From assembly GCF_023657445.1 (NCBI RefSeq), contig NZ_JAGTWY010000001.1:2914001-2978000 (forward strand): DNA of 64,000 nt, in the 5' to 3' direction. This DNA is from Marinobacter sediminum. GTDB lineage: Bacteria; Pseudomonadota; Gammaproteobacteria; Pseudomonadales; Oleiphilaceae. Under the pieces are notes generated by a model, which was given only the letters and a program-made list of their open reading frames with translations, ran no database searches and was not told the DNA's origin. Both the position numbers and the translations under genes were made by a program. This document shows, one piece after another, positions 1 to 8,126 of the stretch; within the stretch, counting starts at the first letter, position 1, and the number at the start of each line of letters is the position of its first letter.

Positions 1-606
1 GCCGGTTCAGACTATCCTGGAGAAAGTTGGGGCTCGCTGGTCTGGTACGATGCCCCGGAAGAACTTTCCCGTCTCAAGGCCTTAACCAACGAACAGCTGA
101 TGGCCGAAATTCAAAAAGCGTTCCCTTCGGACCTTCCGTTGTTGACCCATATTGATGTTCTCGCCAGCTTTCCGATCGCCCGGCAGCATGCCAAACACTA
201 TTTTGCCAATCGTGTGGTTTTGGCGGGCGACTCGGCTCACACCATCAACCCACTGGCAGGTCAGGGGGTCAATCTGGGTTTCCAGGACGCCCAATACCTC
301 CAGACCATACTGAAAGAAGCCAAACGCGCCGGCGATGACCTGGCCGACCCGAAATGGCTGGACAAGTATGAACAGCAGAGGCGGCCTGCGAACCGGCGGA
401 TGATGCTGACCATGGATCTGTTCTACCACCTGTTCAGCAATCGCATTCCCCCAGTGCACCTGCTGCGCAATCTTGGTCTGGGTGCTGCCCGGGCCCTGCC
501 CTTTGCACGTAACCGGGTGGCCCGGTATGCCATGGGAATTGATGAAGAGATGCCTGCTATAGTGAGACAGCTAACGGCCAGACTGCCCGGGTTTAATCAG
601 CTTTAG
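1..606 (+). CDS. ubiF: UbiF-like ubiquinone-biosynthesis FAD monooxygenase (C-terminal part)
   Basis: The frame is open from the first base of the window, so this is the C-terminal 201 residues of a gene that begins upstream. It carries the second FAD/ribityl motif of the UbiH/Coq6 hydroxylases (GDSAHTINPLAGQGVNLG). The tail, with MDLFYHLFSN, PP and RNLGLGAAR, resembles UbiF more than UbiH or VisC; UbiF hydroxylates a benzoquinol ring late in ubiquinone synthesis. The stop TAG is at 604-606 and the HIT gene follows after 49 bases on the same strand. The family is clear; the exact hydroxylation position is inferred from the C-terminal block only. Confidence 0.8.
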   Translation, partial: AGSDYPGESWGSLVWYDAPEELSRLKALTNEQLMAEIQKAFPSDLPLLTHIDVLASFPIARQHAKHYFANRVVLAGDSAHTINPLAGQGVNLGFQDAQYLQTILKEAKRAGDDLADPKWLDKYEQQRRPANRRMMLTMDLFYHLFSNRIPPVHLLRNLGLGAARALPFARNRVARYAMGIDEEMPAIVRQLTARLPGFNQL

Positions 607-655
607 CGGCCCGGGAACAGCAAGACAAAATCCGATAACGAATAAGGGAGCCAAC

Positions 656-1021
656 ATGTCTGAAACGATTTTTACCAAGATCATTAACCGGGAGATTCCG
701 GCAGATATCGTTTACGAGGATGATATCAGCCTGGCCTTCAGGGACATCAATCCCCAGGCACCCGTGCACCTGCTGGTCATTCCGAAAAAGCCCATCGTCT
801 CGATCAATGAGATCGAGGAAGGCGACCGCGAACTGGTGGGACACCTTTACTGGGTGGCGGGAAAACTGGCCAGAGACATGGGCTTTGACCAGGATGGCTA
901 CCGTACCGTTATGAACTGTGGGGAGAATGCCGGGCAGACGGTATTCCATATCCATCTGCACCTGCTGGCAGGGAAGCCGCTTGGCTGGCCTCCCTACACC
1001 GACAAGATGAAGCAGGCCTGA
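656..1021 (+). CDS. hinT: HIT-family purine nucleoside phosphoramidase (HinT-like)
   Basis: The 121-residue protein has the histidine triad near its C-terminus (HIHLHLL), preceded by the N-terminal family block with IFTKIINREIPADIVYED. Family members hydrolyse adenosine phosphoramidates and related AMP conjugates in the cytoplasm. Length matches E. coli HinT. The ATG has a strong site, AGGGAG five bases upstream. It converges with phoU; the two genes are separated by a short hairpin that can serve as terminator for both. Confidence 0.93.
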   Translation: MSETIFTKIINREIPADIVYEDDISLAFRDINPQAPVHLLVIPKKPIVSINEIEEGDRELVGHLYWVAGKLARDMGFDQDGYRTVMNCGENAGQTVFHIHLHLLAGKPLGWPPYTDKMKQA

Positions 1022-1025
1022 CCAA

Positions 1026-1049
1026 AGTGGGGGCTTTTAGCGCCCCACT
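1026..1049. terminator. Bidirectional hairpin between hinT and phoU
   Basis: AGTGGGG (1026-1032) pairs with CCCCACT (1043-1049) across a ten-base loop. It sits between two converging genes, and the phoU stop codon lies in the loop. The T-runs are short, so terminator activity is inferred from position and stem. Confidence 0.6.
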
Positions 1050-1759
1050 ACCTTTTCGGCCTCTTCCACCGGCGTATGCCGTACATCCTCGCCCTTCACC
1101 ATAAAAATCACGTTCTCGGCAATATTACAGGCGTGGTCTCCGACACGCTCCAGAGCGCGCAGAACCCACATCACCGACATGCAGCGTGAGATATTACGGG
1201 TGTCTTCCATCATGAAGGTCAGCAGGGTTCGGGCGGCCGCCTGATACTCCTCGTCCACTCGCTTGTCTTCCTTCATGATCCGAAGTGCCTGCTCGGAATC
1301 CAGGCGGGCAAAGGCGTCAAGCGCATCATGCAGCATGCTCAGGACGTGGGTGCCAATGTGGCGAACTTCCACGTAACCCCGGGGCGCCTGTCCTTCCTCA
1401 CTGAGTTTGATCGCGAGCTTGGCGATTTTCTTCGCCTCGTCGCCGACACGCTCCAGATCGGCGACCATCTTGATAACAGAGATCACCAGACGCAGGTCCC
1501 GCGCGGTCGGCTGACGACGGGCGATAATCAGGGTCGCCTCTTCGTCTATGTCCATTTCCATCTTGTCGACTTTCTTGTCGTTGGCGCGAATTTCCTCCGC
1601 CAGATGCCCGTCACCGTCCACCAGTGCCTGTATGGCATTTTCTACCTGAGTCTCGACCATCCCTCCCATTTTCAGGAATTCGGTCTTGAGCTCCATCAGT
1701 TCGTCATTGAACTTGTGGGAAATATGATCCCCGTATACATGATCCTTCTGTGTTGGCAT
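1037..1759 (-). CDS. phoU: Phosphate signalling protein PhoU
   Basis: The 240-residue protein contains two PhoU helical-bundle repeats, with family segments such as RRQPTARDLR and LERVGDEAKKIAK in the first and LERVGDHACNIAENV in the second. PhoU couples the Pst transporter to the PhoR/PhoB system and represses the Pho regulon when phosphate is plentiful. I chose the ATG at 1759, which has GGAG nine bases upstream; a TTG five codons earlier is a weaker alternative. It is the last gene of the pstC-pstA-pstB-phoU run, 33 bases after pstB. Confidence 0.95.
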   Translation of the reverse strand: MPTQKDHVYGDHISHKFNDELMELKTEFLKMGGMVETQVENAIQALVDGDGHLAEEIRANDKKVDKMEMDIDEEATLIIARRQPTARDLRLVISVIKMVADLERVGDEAKKIAKLAIKLSEEGQAPRGYVEVRHIGTHVLSMLHDALDAFARLDSEQALRIMKEDKRVDEEYQAAARTLLTFMMEDTRNISRCMSVMWVLRALERVGDHACNIAENVIFMVKGEDVRHTPVEEAEKVVGR

Positions 1760-1792
1760 ACCGTGCTTCTCCAATGTTCCTCTGATCCGGAA

Positions 1793-2680
1793 TTAACCGA
1801 AACGACCTGTAATGTAGGATTCTGTGAGTTCGTGTTCCGGTGAGGTAAATACCTTGTTGGTCTCGTTTACTTCCACCAGGTGCCCCAGATGGAAATAGGC
1901 CGTACGATGAGATACCCGCGCCGCCTGCTGCATGGAGTGGGTGACTATCACGATGGTGTAGCTCTCGGAAAGCTCGGCGATCAGTTCTTCCACCTTTGCC
2001 GTGGCAATCGGATCCAGGGCTGAACAGGGCTCATCCATCAAGACCACTTCCGGACTCACTGCAATGGCGCGGGCGATGCACAAGCGTTGCTGCTGACCAC
2101 CAGACATACCGGTCGCGGTCGCATCCAGGCGGTCCTTGGCCTCCTCCCAGAGGCCCGCTTTACGCAGACTGTTTTCGACAATGTCATCCAGGTCAGACTT
2201 GCGGTTGGCAAGCCCATGGATGCGGGGGCCATAAGCGACGTTATCGTAGATCGATTTCGGGAACGGATTGGGCTTCTGGAATACCATACCCACCCGGGCA
2301 CGCAGCTCAACCACGTCCCGTTTACCGTTGTATATATCCAGGTCATCCAGTTGCAGGGAGCCTTTCACCCGACAGATATCGATGCTGTCATTCATGCGAT
2401 TCAGACAGCGCAAAAAGGTCGACTTACCGCAGCCTGATGGGCCGATAAACGCGATTACTTCGTTCCGGCCAATGTCCAGGCTGATCTTTTTGATCGCCCG
2501 GCTTTCACCGTAGAAAACTTCAACATCACGAAGTTTGAATTTCGCATCGTCCGCGAACGGTTTGCCAACCGTCTTGCCTTCTTCAATGATCGTCTCCGCC
2601 GGCTTGTTTTCCTGAGCGGGTGCAGCAGCCTCTTCCGACTGAGGCACTTCACTGGTAATGGTTGAGTTCATGGTATTCAT
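1793..2680 (-). CDS. pstB: Phosphate ABC transporter ATP-binding protein
   Basis: This 295-residue ATPase has Walker A GPSGCGKS, the Q-loop in [12 protein letters not shown], signature SGGQQQR and Walker [14 protein letters not shown], all in the form typical of PstB. An extra acidic, alanine-rich leader of about 45 residues precedes the ABC domain. The start is the ATG at 2680, which has AAGGAG seven bases upstream; an in-frame codon at 2698 would overlap pstA and lacks a good ribosome site. It energises phosphate import through PstC/PstA. Confidence 0.96.
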   Translation of the reverse strand: MNTMNSTITSEVPQSEEAAAPAQENKPAETIIEEGKTVGKPFADDAKFKLRDVEVFYGESRAIKKISLDIGRNEVIAFIGPSGCGKSTFLRCLNRMNDSIDICRVKGSLQLDDLDIYNGKRDVVELRARVGMVFQKPNPFPKSIYDNVAYGPRIHGLANRKSDLDDIVENSLRKAGLWEEAKDRLDATATGMSGGQQQRLCIARAIAVSPEVVLMDEPCSALDPIATAKVEELIAELSESYTIVIVTHSMQQAARVSHRTAYFHLGHLVEVNETNKVFTSPEHELTESYITGRFG

Positions 2681-2691
2681 CTTGATTCTCC

Positions 2692-3966
2692 TTACCACCG
2701 GCGCTCGAGGCGTTTACGCATCCAGATGGCCAATGCATTCATACTGATCAGGAAGGCCAGCAACACCATAATGGCGGCTGACGCGCGTTCGATAAAGGCC
2801 AGCTCGGGGCTGCCTGCCCACAGGAAAACCTGCACCGGCAGAACCGTCGCAGAATCGAAGAGGCCTCCCGGAACATCCACAATAAAAGCCACCATGCCGA
2901 TTAACAGCAACGGCGCAGTTTCACCCAACGCCTGCGCCATACCGATAATCGAGCCGGTGAGCATGCCGGGCATGGCGAGCGGCAGGACATGGTGCAGCAC
3001 CACCTGCATTTTGGAGGCACCGATACCCTCGGCTGCTTCCCGGATGGACGGTGGAACACTCTTGATGGCTGCACGGCTGGAAATAATAATAGTCGGCAAC
3101 GTCATCAGGGTAAGCACCAGGCCACCGACAACCGGAACCGAGCGCGGCATACCAAACAGATTAATAAACACCGCCAGACCCAACAGACCAAAAATGATTG
3201 AAGGAACCGCCGCGAGGTTGTTGATGTTCACTTCGATAAAGTCAGTGAGCTTATTCTGGGGCGCGAATTCCTCCAGATAAATGGCGGCAGCAACGCCGAT
3301 CGGGAAGGACAGAATCAACGTAATAAACATGGTCAGCAAAGACCCGACAATCGCACCCAGAATCCCGGCCTTGGAGGGATCGCGGGAATCACCACCACTG
3401 AAGAACACATCATTGAACGAAGTGTCTATGGCTCCCCGCTCCTGGAGCTGATCTACCCATGCCTTCTGCTGTTCATCCAGCTTGATTGAGTAGCCGCCGT
3501 CACCTGCGTGTTTTACATACACATCAACATCTGTGTGAGACAGGAAGGTCATACTCCTGGTACTACCCAGCCAGTCCGGATTAGCCTTGAGTGCATCCCT
3601 TAACGCAACCGAAGCATAGGGATTGATCAGCCCTCGAACCGCGTCGCGATCGTCCTCTGTCGCTTCGGGTATCTCCTTGATCGCGGCCTGAACCAATGGC
3701 TCCACAAAATCCGCCATTTTGAGCTGTCGTGCGTCTGTGGGGTCGTCCAGGTACATCATTTCACCATCGAGATGCACATCCATGGTGATGGTGGTTTTGA
3801 GGAATCCGGTATACCCCTTACCAATGATATCGGTAAAGAGAATCACCAGCGCGGAAAGCGCGATGGCGATTGCCAGAATCCCATAGGCACGGAACCGGCG
3901 TTCCTTGCGGTACCGGCGTTTGAGCGACTGGCGGACAAGTTCCGCCTGAGAAGGTTGGTCAGTCAT
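2692..3966 (-). CDS. pstA: Phosphate ABC transporter permease PstA (extended form)
   Basis: The protein is 424 residues against about 296 in E. coli. Residues 1-160 or so hold one membrane segment followed by a soluble domain found in the long PstA forms (DUF3333 type). The C-terminal half is the usual permease with the EAA-like loop ([18 protein letters not shown]). The ATG at 3966 overlaps the end of pstC in ATGACTGA, an eight-base overlap that suggests translational coupling. It forms the inner-membrane channel with PstC. Confidence 0.94.
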   Translation of the reverse strand: MTDQPSQAELVRQSLKRRYRKERRFRAYGILAIAIALSALVILFTDIIGKGYTGFLKTTITMDVHLDGEMMYLDDPTDARQLKMADFVEPLVQAAIKEIPEATEDDRDAVRGLINPYASVALRDALKANPDWLGSTRSMTFLSHTDVDVYVKHAGDGGYSIKLDEQQKAWVDQLQERGAIDTSFNDVFFSGGDSRDPSKAGILGAIVGSLLTMFITLILSFPIGVAAAIYLEEFAPQNKLTDFIEVNINNLAAVPSIIFGLLGLAVFINLFGMPRSVPVVGGLVLTLMTLPTIIISSRAAIKSVPPSIREAAEGIGASKMQVVLHHVLPLAMPGMLTGSIIGMAQALGETAPLLLIGMVAFIVDVPGGLFDSATVLPVQVFLWAGSPELAFIERASAAIMVLLAFLISMNALAIWMRKRLERRW

Positions 3967-5347
3967 ACTGTTCCCGATATTTACGCACAATTTTCAGGGC
4001 AATTACGTTCAGCAACAGGGTCGCCAGGAAGAGCATGGCGCCCAGTGCGAAAGCCGCCAGTGTCTTGGCGCTGTCGAACTCCTGGTCCCCCGTGAGCAGC
4101 GTTACAATCTGGACTGTCACCGTCGTTACGGTTTCCAGAGGGTTCGCCGTCAGGTTTGCCGCCAGGCCCGCAGCCATCACCACAATCATGGTCTCGCCAA
4201 TCGCACGGGAAACCGCCAGCAGCACGCCCCCCATGATGCCGGGTAGCGCGGCTGGAAAAATCACTTTCTTCATGGTCTCGGACTGGGTAGCACCCAGTGC
4301 CAGTGAACCGTCCCGGAGCGTTTGAGGTACAGCGTTGATGACATCATCCGACAGTGACGAAACAAACGGGATAATCATGACCCCCATGACACCACCGGCT
4401 GCCAGCGCAGTTTGAGAAGAAGCTTCAATGCCAAGAGAGGCAGCAAGGTCGCTGATAAAGGGTGCAACCGTCAGGGCCGCAAAAAAGCCGTAAACAACGG
4501 TCGGAATACCGGCCAGCATTTCCAGCAGAGGCTTTACCACACCCCGGACTTTCCTGTTGGCATACTCTGAAAGGTAAATGGCCGAAAGCAGCCCCACCGG
4601 TACAGCGACCACCATGGCGATGGCGGAAATCAGCAGGGTGCCGGTGAACAGAGGAATCATGCCGAAGGCACCCTCGGCGGCGACCTGGTCTGCCCGGAGC
4701 GCAGTCTGCGGGCTCCACTGGGTACCGAAGAAAAACTCTGTAAACGGGACTTTTCCGAAGAAACGGATGGTTTCAAAGGCGACCGAAAAGATGATGCCGA
4801 TAGTGGTCAGAATGGCGAGAGCCGCGCAGGAGAAAAACAGCCACTTGAGAATAGACTCAACCTGCGTTCGGGCATTCAGACGGGGGCGGATTCGCAGCCA
4901 ACCAAGGAACCCCGCCAGAACCGCGACGGCAATAACCAGCGCCGACATAAAAAAACGGCTCTCGGCCCGCAATGCTGTCAGGCGCTCCGCTGCTTCCACG
5001 ATAGGTGCTTCCACAAACCCAACAGGCAGAGCACCGCTGGCCACATTACTGATCTTGCTCAGAAGCAGACTGGCCTCTCCGGAACCGGAAGGCACCATCT
5101 CAGGCGGCAGAGACCCGACAACCAGAAGCTGAATCACTTTCCCTTGAAACGCGGCCCACAGTCCCAGAACAATCAGGGCGGGGATCCCACACCAAAGGGC
5201 AGCTCGAGCTCCGTAATAGAAAGGCAGAGACTTTAGATGACGAATCCCACCCAGTGGCATGGCCAGCGACCGGGACCGGGCATAGCCCAGAAAATAGGCC
5301 ACGATCGCGAGCACAATAGTGAATAGGAACAGATTAGCCGGTTGCAT
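3959..5347 (-). CDS. pstC: Phosphate ABC transporter permease PstC (extended form)
   Basis: The protein is 462 residues, about 140 longer than E. coli PstC. The added N-terminal part has membrane segments near residues 5-20 and 45-70, a soluble stretch, and another segment near residues 130-150. The C-terminal permease has the conserved loop around VPQTLRDGSLALGATQ. The start has AGGA six bases upstream. It is first in pstC-pstA-pstB-phoU and lies 139 bases downstream of pstS, with a hairpin between them. Confidence 0.94.
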   Translation of the reverse strand: MQPANLFLFTIVLAIVAYFLGYARSRSLAMPLGGIRHLKSLPFYYGARAALWCGIPALIVLGLWAAFQGKVIQLLVVGSLPPEMVPSGSGEASLLLSKISNVASGALPVGFVEAPIVEAAERLTALRAESRFFMSALVIAVAVLAGFLGWLRIRPRLNARTQVESILKWLFFSCAALAILTTIGIIFSVAFETIRFFGKVPFTEFFFGTQWSPQTALRADQVAAEGAFGMIPLFTGTLLISAIAMVVAVPVGLLSAIYLSEYANRKVRGVVKPLLEMLAGIPTVVYGFFAALTVAPFISDLAASLGIEASSQTALAAGGVMGVMIIPFVSSLSDDVINAVPQTLRDGSLALGATQSETMKKVIFPAALPGIMGGVLLAVSRAIGETMIVVMAAGLAANLTANPLETVTTVTVQIVTLLTGDQEFDSAKTLAAFALGAMLFLATLLLNVIALKIVRKYREQYD

Positions 5348-5431
5348 GAATATTCCTGTCTACGACTTTAAATAGGCGCCCAGTTTACAGACTTGAGCCT
5401 TGCCTCGCACCGGGCGCCCCCTGAACGAGCA

Positions 5432-5465
5432 AAGGGTGCGAGACCCATTCAAGGCCCGCACCCTT
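5432..5465 (-). terminator. Hairpin between pstS and pstC (attenuator-like)
   Basis: AAGGGTGCG (5432-5440) pairs perfectly with CGCACCCTT (5457-5465). Read on the minus strand the stem follows the pstS stop by about 20 bases and is followed by a short T-run. A partial terminator here would leave pstS expressed above the membrane genes, as is usual for binding-protein transporters. The stem is seen; the function is inferred. Confidence 0.6.
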
Positions 5466-5486
5466 ATTTTCCCGAATCCTTTCGGT

Positions 5487-6527
5487 TTATTTGAGCTCTT
5501 CCAGAGCAAGGTTCGGCAGATTCTCAGCCTTGTCCATCAGCTCCATCAGCTGCTCGCGCGGCGGGATGATCAGGCCGACATCTTTCAGGTAACCGTTCCT
5601 TCCAAGCGCAGCATTGCTGGCAAACTCGCTAACATATTCCTGGATACCAGGAACGACGCCAACGTGCGCCTTCTTCACGTAGAAAAACAGCGAGCGGGCT
5701 ACCGGATACTCATCAGCGGCAATGTCCTCAGCGGTCGGAACCATACCGTTCAGGGTGGCCGCCTGCAGACGATCCGCGTTCTCTTCCAGGAAACTGAAAC
5801 CAAACACACCGTACATACCAGTGTCACCGATCAGTTTCTGGACGATCAGGTTGTCGTTCTCGCCGGCTTCAATGAAAGCGCCATCTTCACGAACACTTTC
5901 ACAAATTGCGCCATGCTCGTCTTTGCCCAGGCTCTTGGCCTCAGGCAATTGGTCACAACCAGCAGCCAGTGCCAGCTCGTTGAAAGAATCACGGGTACCG
6001 GAAGTCGGGGGAGGTCCCATCACACGAATGGGCTTATTGGGAAGGCTGGAGTCAACATCACTCCACTTCTCGTTCGGGTTGGCGACCCACTTGCCGTCAA
6101 CAGGAACCTTGGAGCCAAGGGCAAGGAACAGCTGCTCGAGGGTGATGTCGAGGTTCTCGGCCTTGTTGGAGCTGGCGATCACGATGCCGTCAGAACCAAT
6201 ACGGAACTCGGTAATATCCTTCACACCGTTCTTTTGGCAGAGCTCATACTCGGAGCCTTTCATCCGGCGGGAAGCGTTGGTGATGTCAGGGTGCTGGGTA
6301 CCGAGACCCTGACAGAACAGCTTCATGCCACCACCGGAGCCGGTCGATTCCAGCTTCGGAGTCTTGTAGTCGGTTTTGGTTCCGAAACGCTCTGCCACAA
6401 CAGTTGCGAACGGGTAAACAGTGGAAGAACCCACGATGCTGATAGTGTCGCGAGCCATTGCCGGCGCAGAGATGGCGGCAACGGAGCCAGCCAGTGCAAC
6501 TGTAGCGAGTGCCTTGTTCAGTTTCAT
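5487..6527 (-). CDS. pstS: Phosphate-binding periplasmic protein PstS
   Basis: The 346-residue protein starts with a classical signal peptide ending ...SAPAMA before RDTISIVGSS. It then shows phosphate-binding-family motifs: GSSTVYPF near the N-terminus and STGSGGGMKLFCQG, with the phosphate-contacting serine/glycine segment. It captures inorganic phosphate in the periplasm for PstCAB. Two adjacent starts are possible, GTG at 6530 (seven bases from GGAG) and ATG at 6527 (ten bases); the mature protein is the same. A Pho box lies about 75 bases upstream. Confidence 0.95.
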   Translation of the reverse strand: MKLNKALATVALAGSVAAISAPAMARDTISIVGSSTVYPFATVVAERFGTKTDYKTPKLESTGSGGGMKLFCQGLGTQHPDITNASRRMKGSEYELCQKNGVKDITEFRIGSDGIVIASSNKAENLDITLEQLFLALGSKVPVDGKWVANPNEKWSDVDSSLPNKPIRVMGPPPTSGTRDSFNELALAAGCDQLPEAKSLGKDEHGAICESVREDGAFIEAGENDNLIVQKLIGDTGMYGVFGFSFLEENADRLQAATLNGMVPTAEDIAADEYPVARSLFFYVKKAHVGVVPGIQEYVSEFASNAALGRNGYLKDVGLIIPPREQLMELMDKAENLPNLALEELK

Positions 6528-6604
6528 CACATCGAGTCTCCATTATTTGCTTTGGACGTTTGGTCGGATGTTTTTTGCCGATGTGTGCAGACTAATGGGA
6601 CTCT

Positions 6605-6622
6605 GTGACAACTTTATTACAG
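6605..6622 (-). promoter_or_regulatory. Pho box upstream of pstS
   Basis: On the minus strand the site reads CTGTAAT-AAAG-TTGTCAC: two direct seven-base repeats with a four-base spacer. This matches the PhoB consensus (CTGTCAT-N4-CTGTCAT) at about 12 of 14 positions. A plausible -10 (CATTAGT) follows about ten bases downstream, as in PhoB-activated promoters. It predicts induction of pstS by phosphate starvation. Confidence 0.75.
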
Positions 6623-6725
6623 CGACTGAAATATAGCCCCAAAAGCACAAATTCGCTTGCAGAGCTGTCCGAGGCCGCTAACATGCGTGTTCAAACAATT
6701 CCAGAAATAATAAAAGGCAGGCTCC

Positions 6726-7130
6726 ATGACAGCATTAGACGATGACAAACCAACGCCTCGTGGTGAACTGACACTCCAGATCATCCCCCTTCCCTCGGAC
6801 ACTAATGCCAACGGCGATGTCTTTGCCGGCTGGCTGGTCAAGCAGATGGACATTGCCGCAGCCACCATGGCCGGCAGAATCTCTCTGGGTCGCAATGCCA
6901 CCGTTGCCATGGACCGCATGGAGTTTCTTTCGCCCCTGCGGGTAGGTTCTCAGGTCGGCTGCTACTGCGAGCTGGTGGACATCGGCAGCAGTTCCATGAA
7001 GATAAAAGTGGAGGTCTGGACACTGGATCGCACGGCCAAGCACCCGCGCAAAGTGACGGAAGGACTATTTGTCTACGTCGCTATTGATGAACACGGTCGA
7101 ATCCGGGAAGTGCCGGAGCAAAGTCTCTAG
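6726..7130 (+). CDS. yciA: Acyl-CoA thioesterase, YciA-like hotdog fold
   Basis: The 134-residue protein has the YciA/BACH-type hotdog signature: the substrate-channel segment DTNANGDVFAGWLVKQMD with the conserved N-GD-FGGW-like core, and AVDRMEFLSPLRVG written here as AMDRMEFLSPLRVG. It hydrolyses acyl-CoA to free acid and CoA. It is divergent from pstS and converges with the dihydroorotate-dehydrogenase-like gene, whose stop lies four bases away. Confidence 0.88.
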   Translation: MTALDDDKPTPRGELTLQIIPLPSDTNANGDVFAGWLVKQMDIAAATMAGRISLGRNATVAMDRMEFLSPLRVGSQVGCYCELVDIGSSSMKIKVEVWTLDRTAKHPRKVTEGLFVYVAIDEHGRIREVPEQSL

Positions 7131-7133
7131 GCT

Positions 7134-8126
7134 TTATTTCCAGCCTTGTAACAGGCGGGCGTAATTCAGTCGCTCCCAGGTCTGGGCGTTCGGGGCGTTC
7201 TCCATAGACAGAACGCCACGGGCTTCCGCCAGCGAGCTGTAACCCATCCCGGACAGCCGATGGTTCATTTCCTCGGTAATCCTTGCCAGGGCCCCGGCTC
7301 CCTCAGCCAATACGGCCGAGACCACCTGAACAGCAGTGGCGCCAGAGAGGATCGCCTTGGCCGCATCGTCGCCACTATGGACTCCGCCCGAGACGACCAT
7401 TTCAAGGCCCGTCCGGCCAGACAGCATCGCAACCCCGTGCAATCGCAACGGCAACTCGGCACTGGAAGACAGCACCACTTCCCGGCTCAGGCTCAGTTCG
7501 TCCAGGTCCATATCCGGTTGGTAGAACCGGTTGAACAGCACCAGGCCCCGCGCACCCGCCGCTTCCACACCAGCCACAAAGGCGGGTAGTGCAGAATAGA
7601 AGGGCGACAACTTTACACTGACAGGAATAGTGACCTGCTCCACCACTGACCGAACCACATCCAGCTGGCGTCTCTCCAGAATTTCCGCTGTGTCGGCAGG
7701 ATCCGTTGCCAGGTCGTAAAGGTTCAGTTCAATTGCCGCCGCACCGGCGTCTTCAAGCTCCCGGGCATGCCGGGTCCAGCCTCCGGGCGATATACCATTA
7801 AGTGATGCAACTACCGGCACACCCAGGGAGGTGCGGAGCCGTTCCAGGCGCCGGAGATAACTCCCGGACCCCATTTCAAATACCTCGGACTCCGGAAAAA
7901 ACGAGCGCGCCTCGGCGTCCATGTTGATACGCGAGTCAATAAAACGGTGCGCGGCCATCTGTTCGGCCACCAACTGTTCCTCGAACAGCGAATGCATCAC
8001 CACTGCCCCGGCGCCTGCATCAACACAAGCCTGCAATGCATCCAGGTCATCTGTCAGCGGGCTGGCGCCGACCACCAGGGGCGAACGAAGCTCCAGCCCC
8101 AGCCAATGGGTTGCCAGTTCAGTCAT
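7134..8126 (-). CDS. Dihydroorotate dehydrogenase-like FMN protein linked to nifJ
   Basis: This 330-residue TIM-barrel protein resembles the dihydroorotate dehydrogenase-like family, with LELRSPLVVGASPLT at the N-terminus, VPVVASLNG, IELNLYDLATDP, and the phosphate-binding end with VSGGVHSGDDAAKAILSGA. The start is the ATG at 8126, which overlaps nifJ in ATGACTGA. The open frame upstream runs back through nifJ and is not used. The fixed coupling to nifJ suggests an electron-transfer role with pyruvate oxidation rather than pyrimidine synthesis. The substrate is unknown. Confidence 0.85.
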   Translation of the reverse strand: MTELATHWLGLELRSPLVVGASPLTDDLDALQACVDAGAGAVVMHSLFEEQLVAEQMAAHRFIDSRINMDAEARSFFPESEVFEMGSGSYLRRLERLRTSLGVPVVASLNGISPGGWTRHARELEDAGAAAIELNLYDLATDPADTAEILERRQLDVVRSVVEQVTIPVSVKLSPFYSALPAFVAGVEAAGARGLVLFNRFYQPDMDLDELSLSREVVLSSSAELPLRLHGVAMLSGRTGLEMVVSGGVHSGDDAAKAILSGATAVQVVSAVLAEGAGALARITEEMNHRLSGMGYSSLAEARGVLSMENAPNAQTWERLNYARLLQGWK

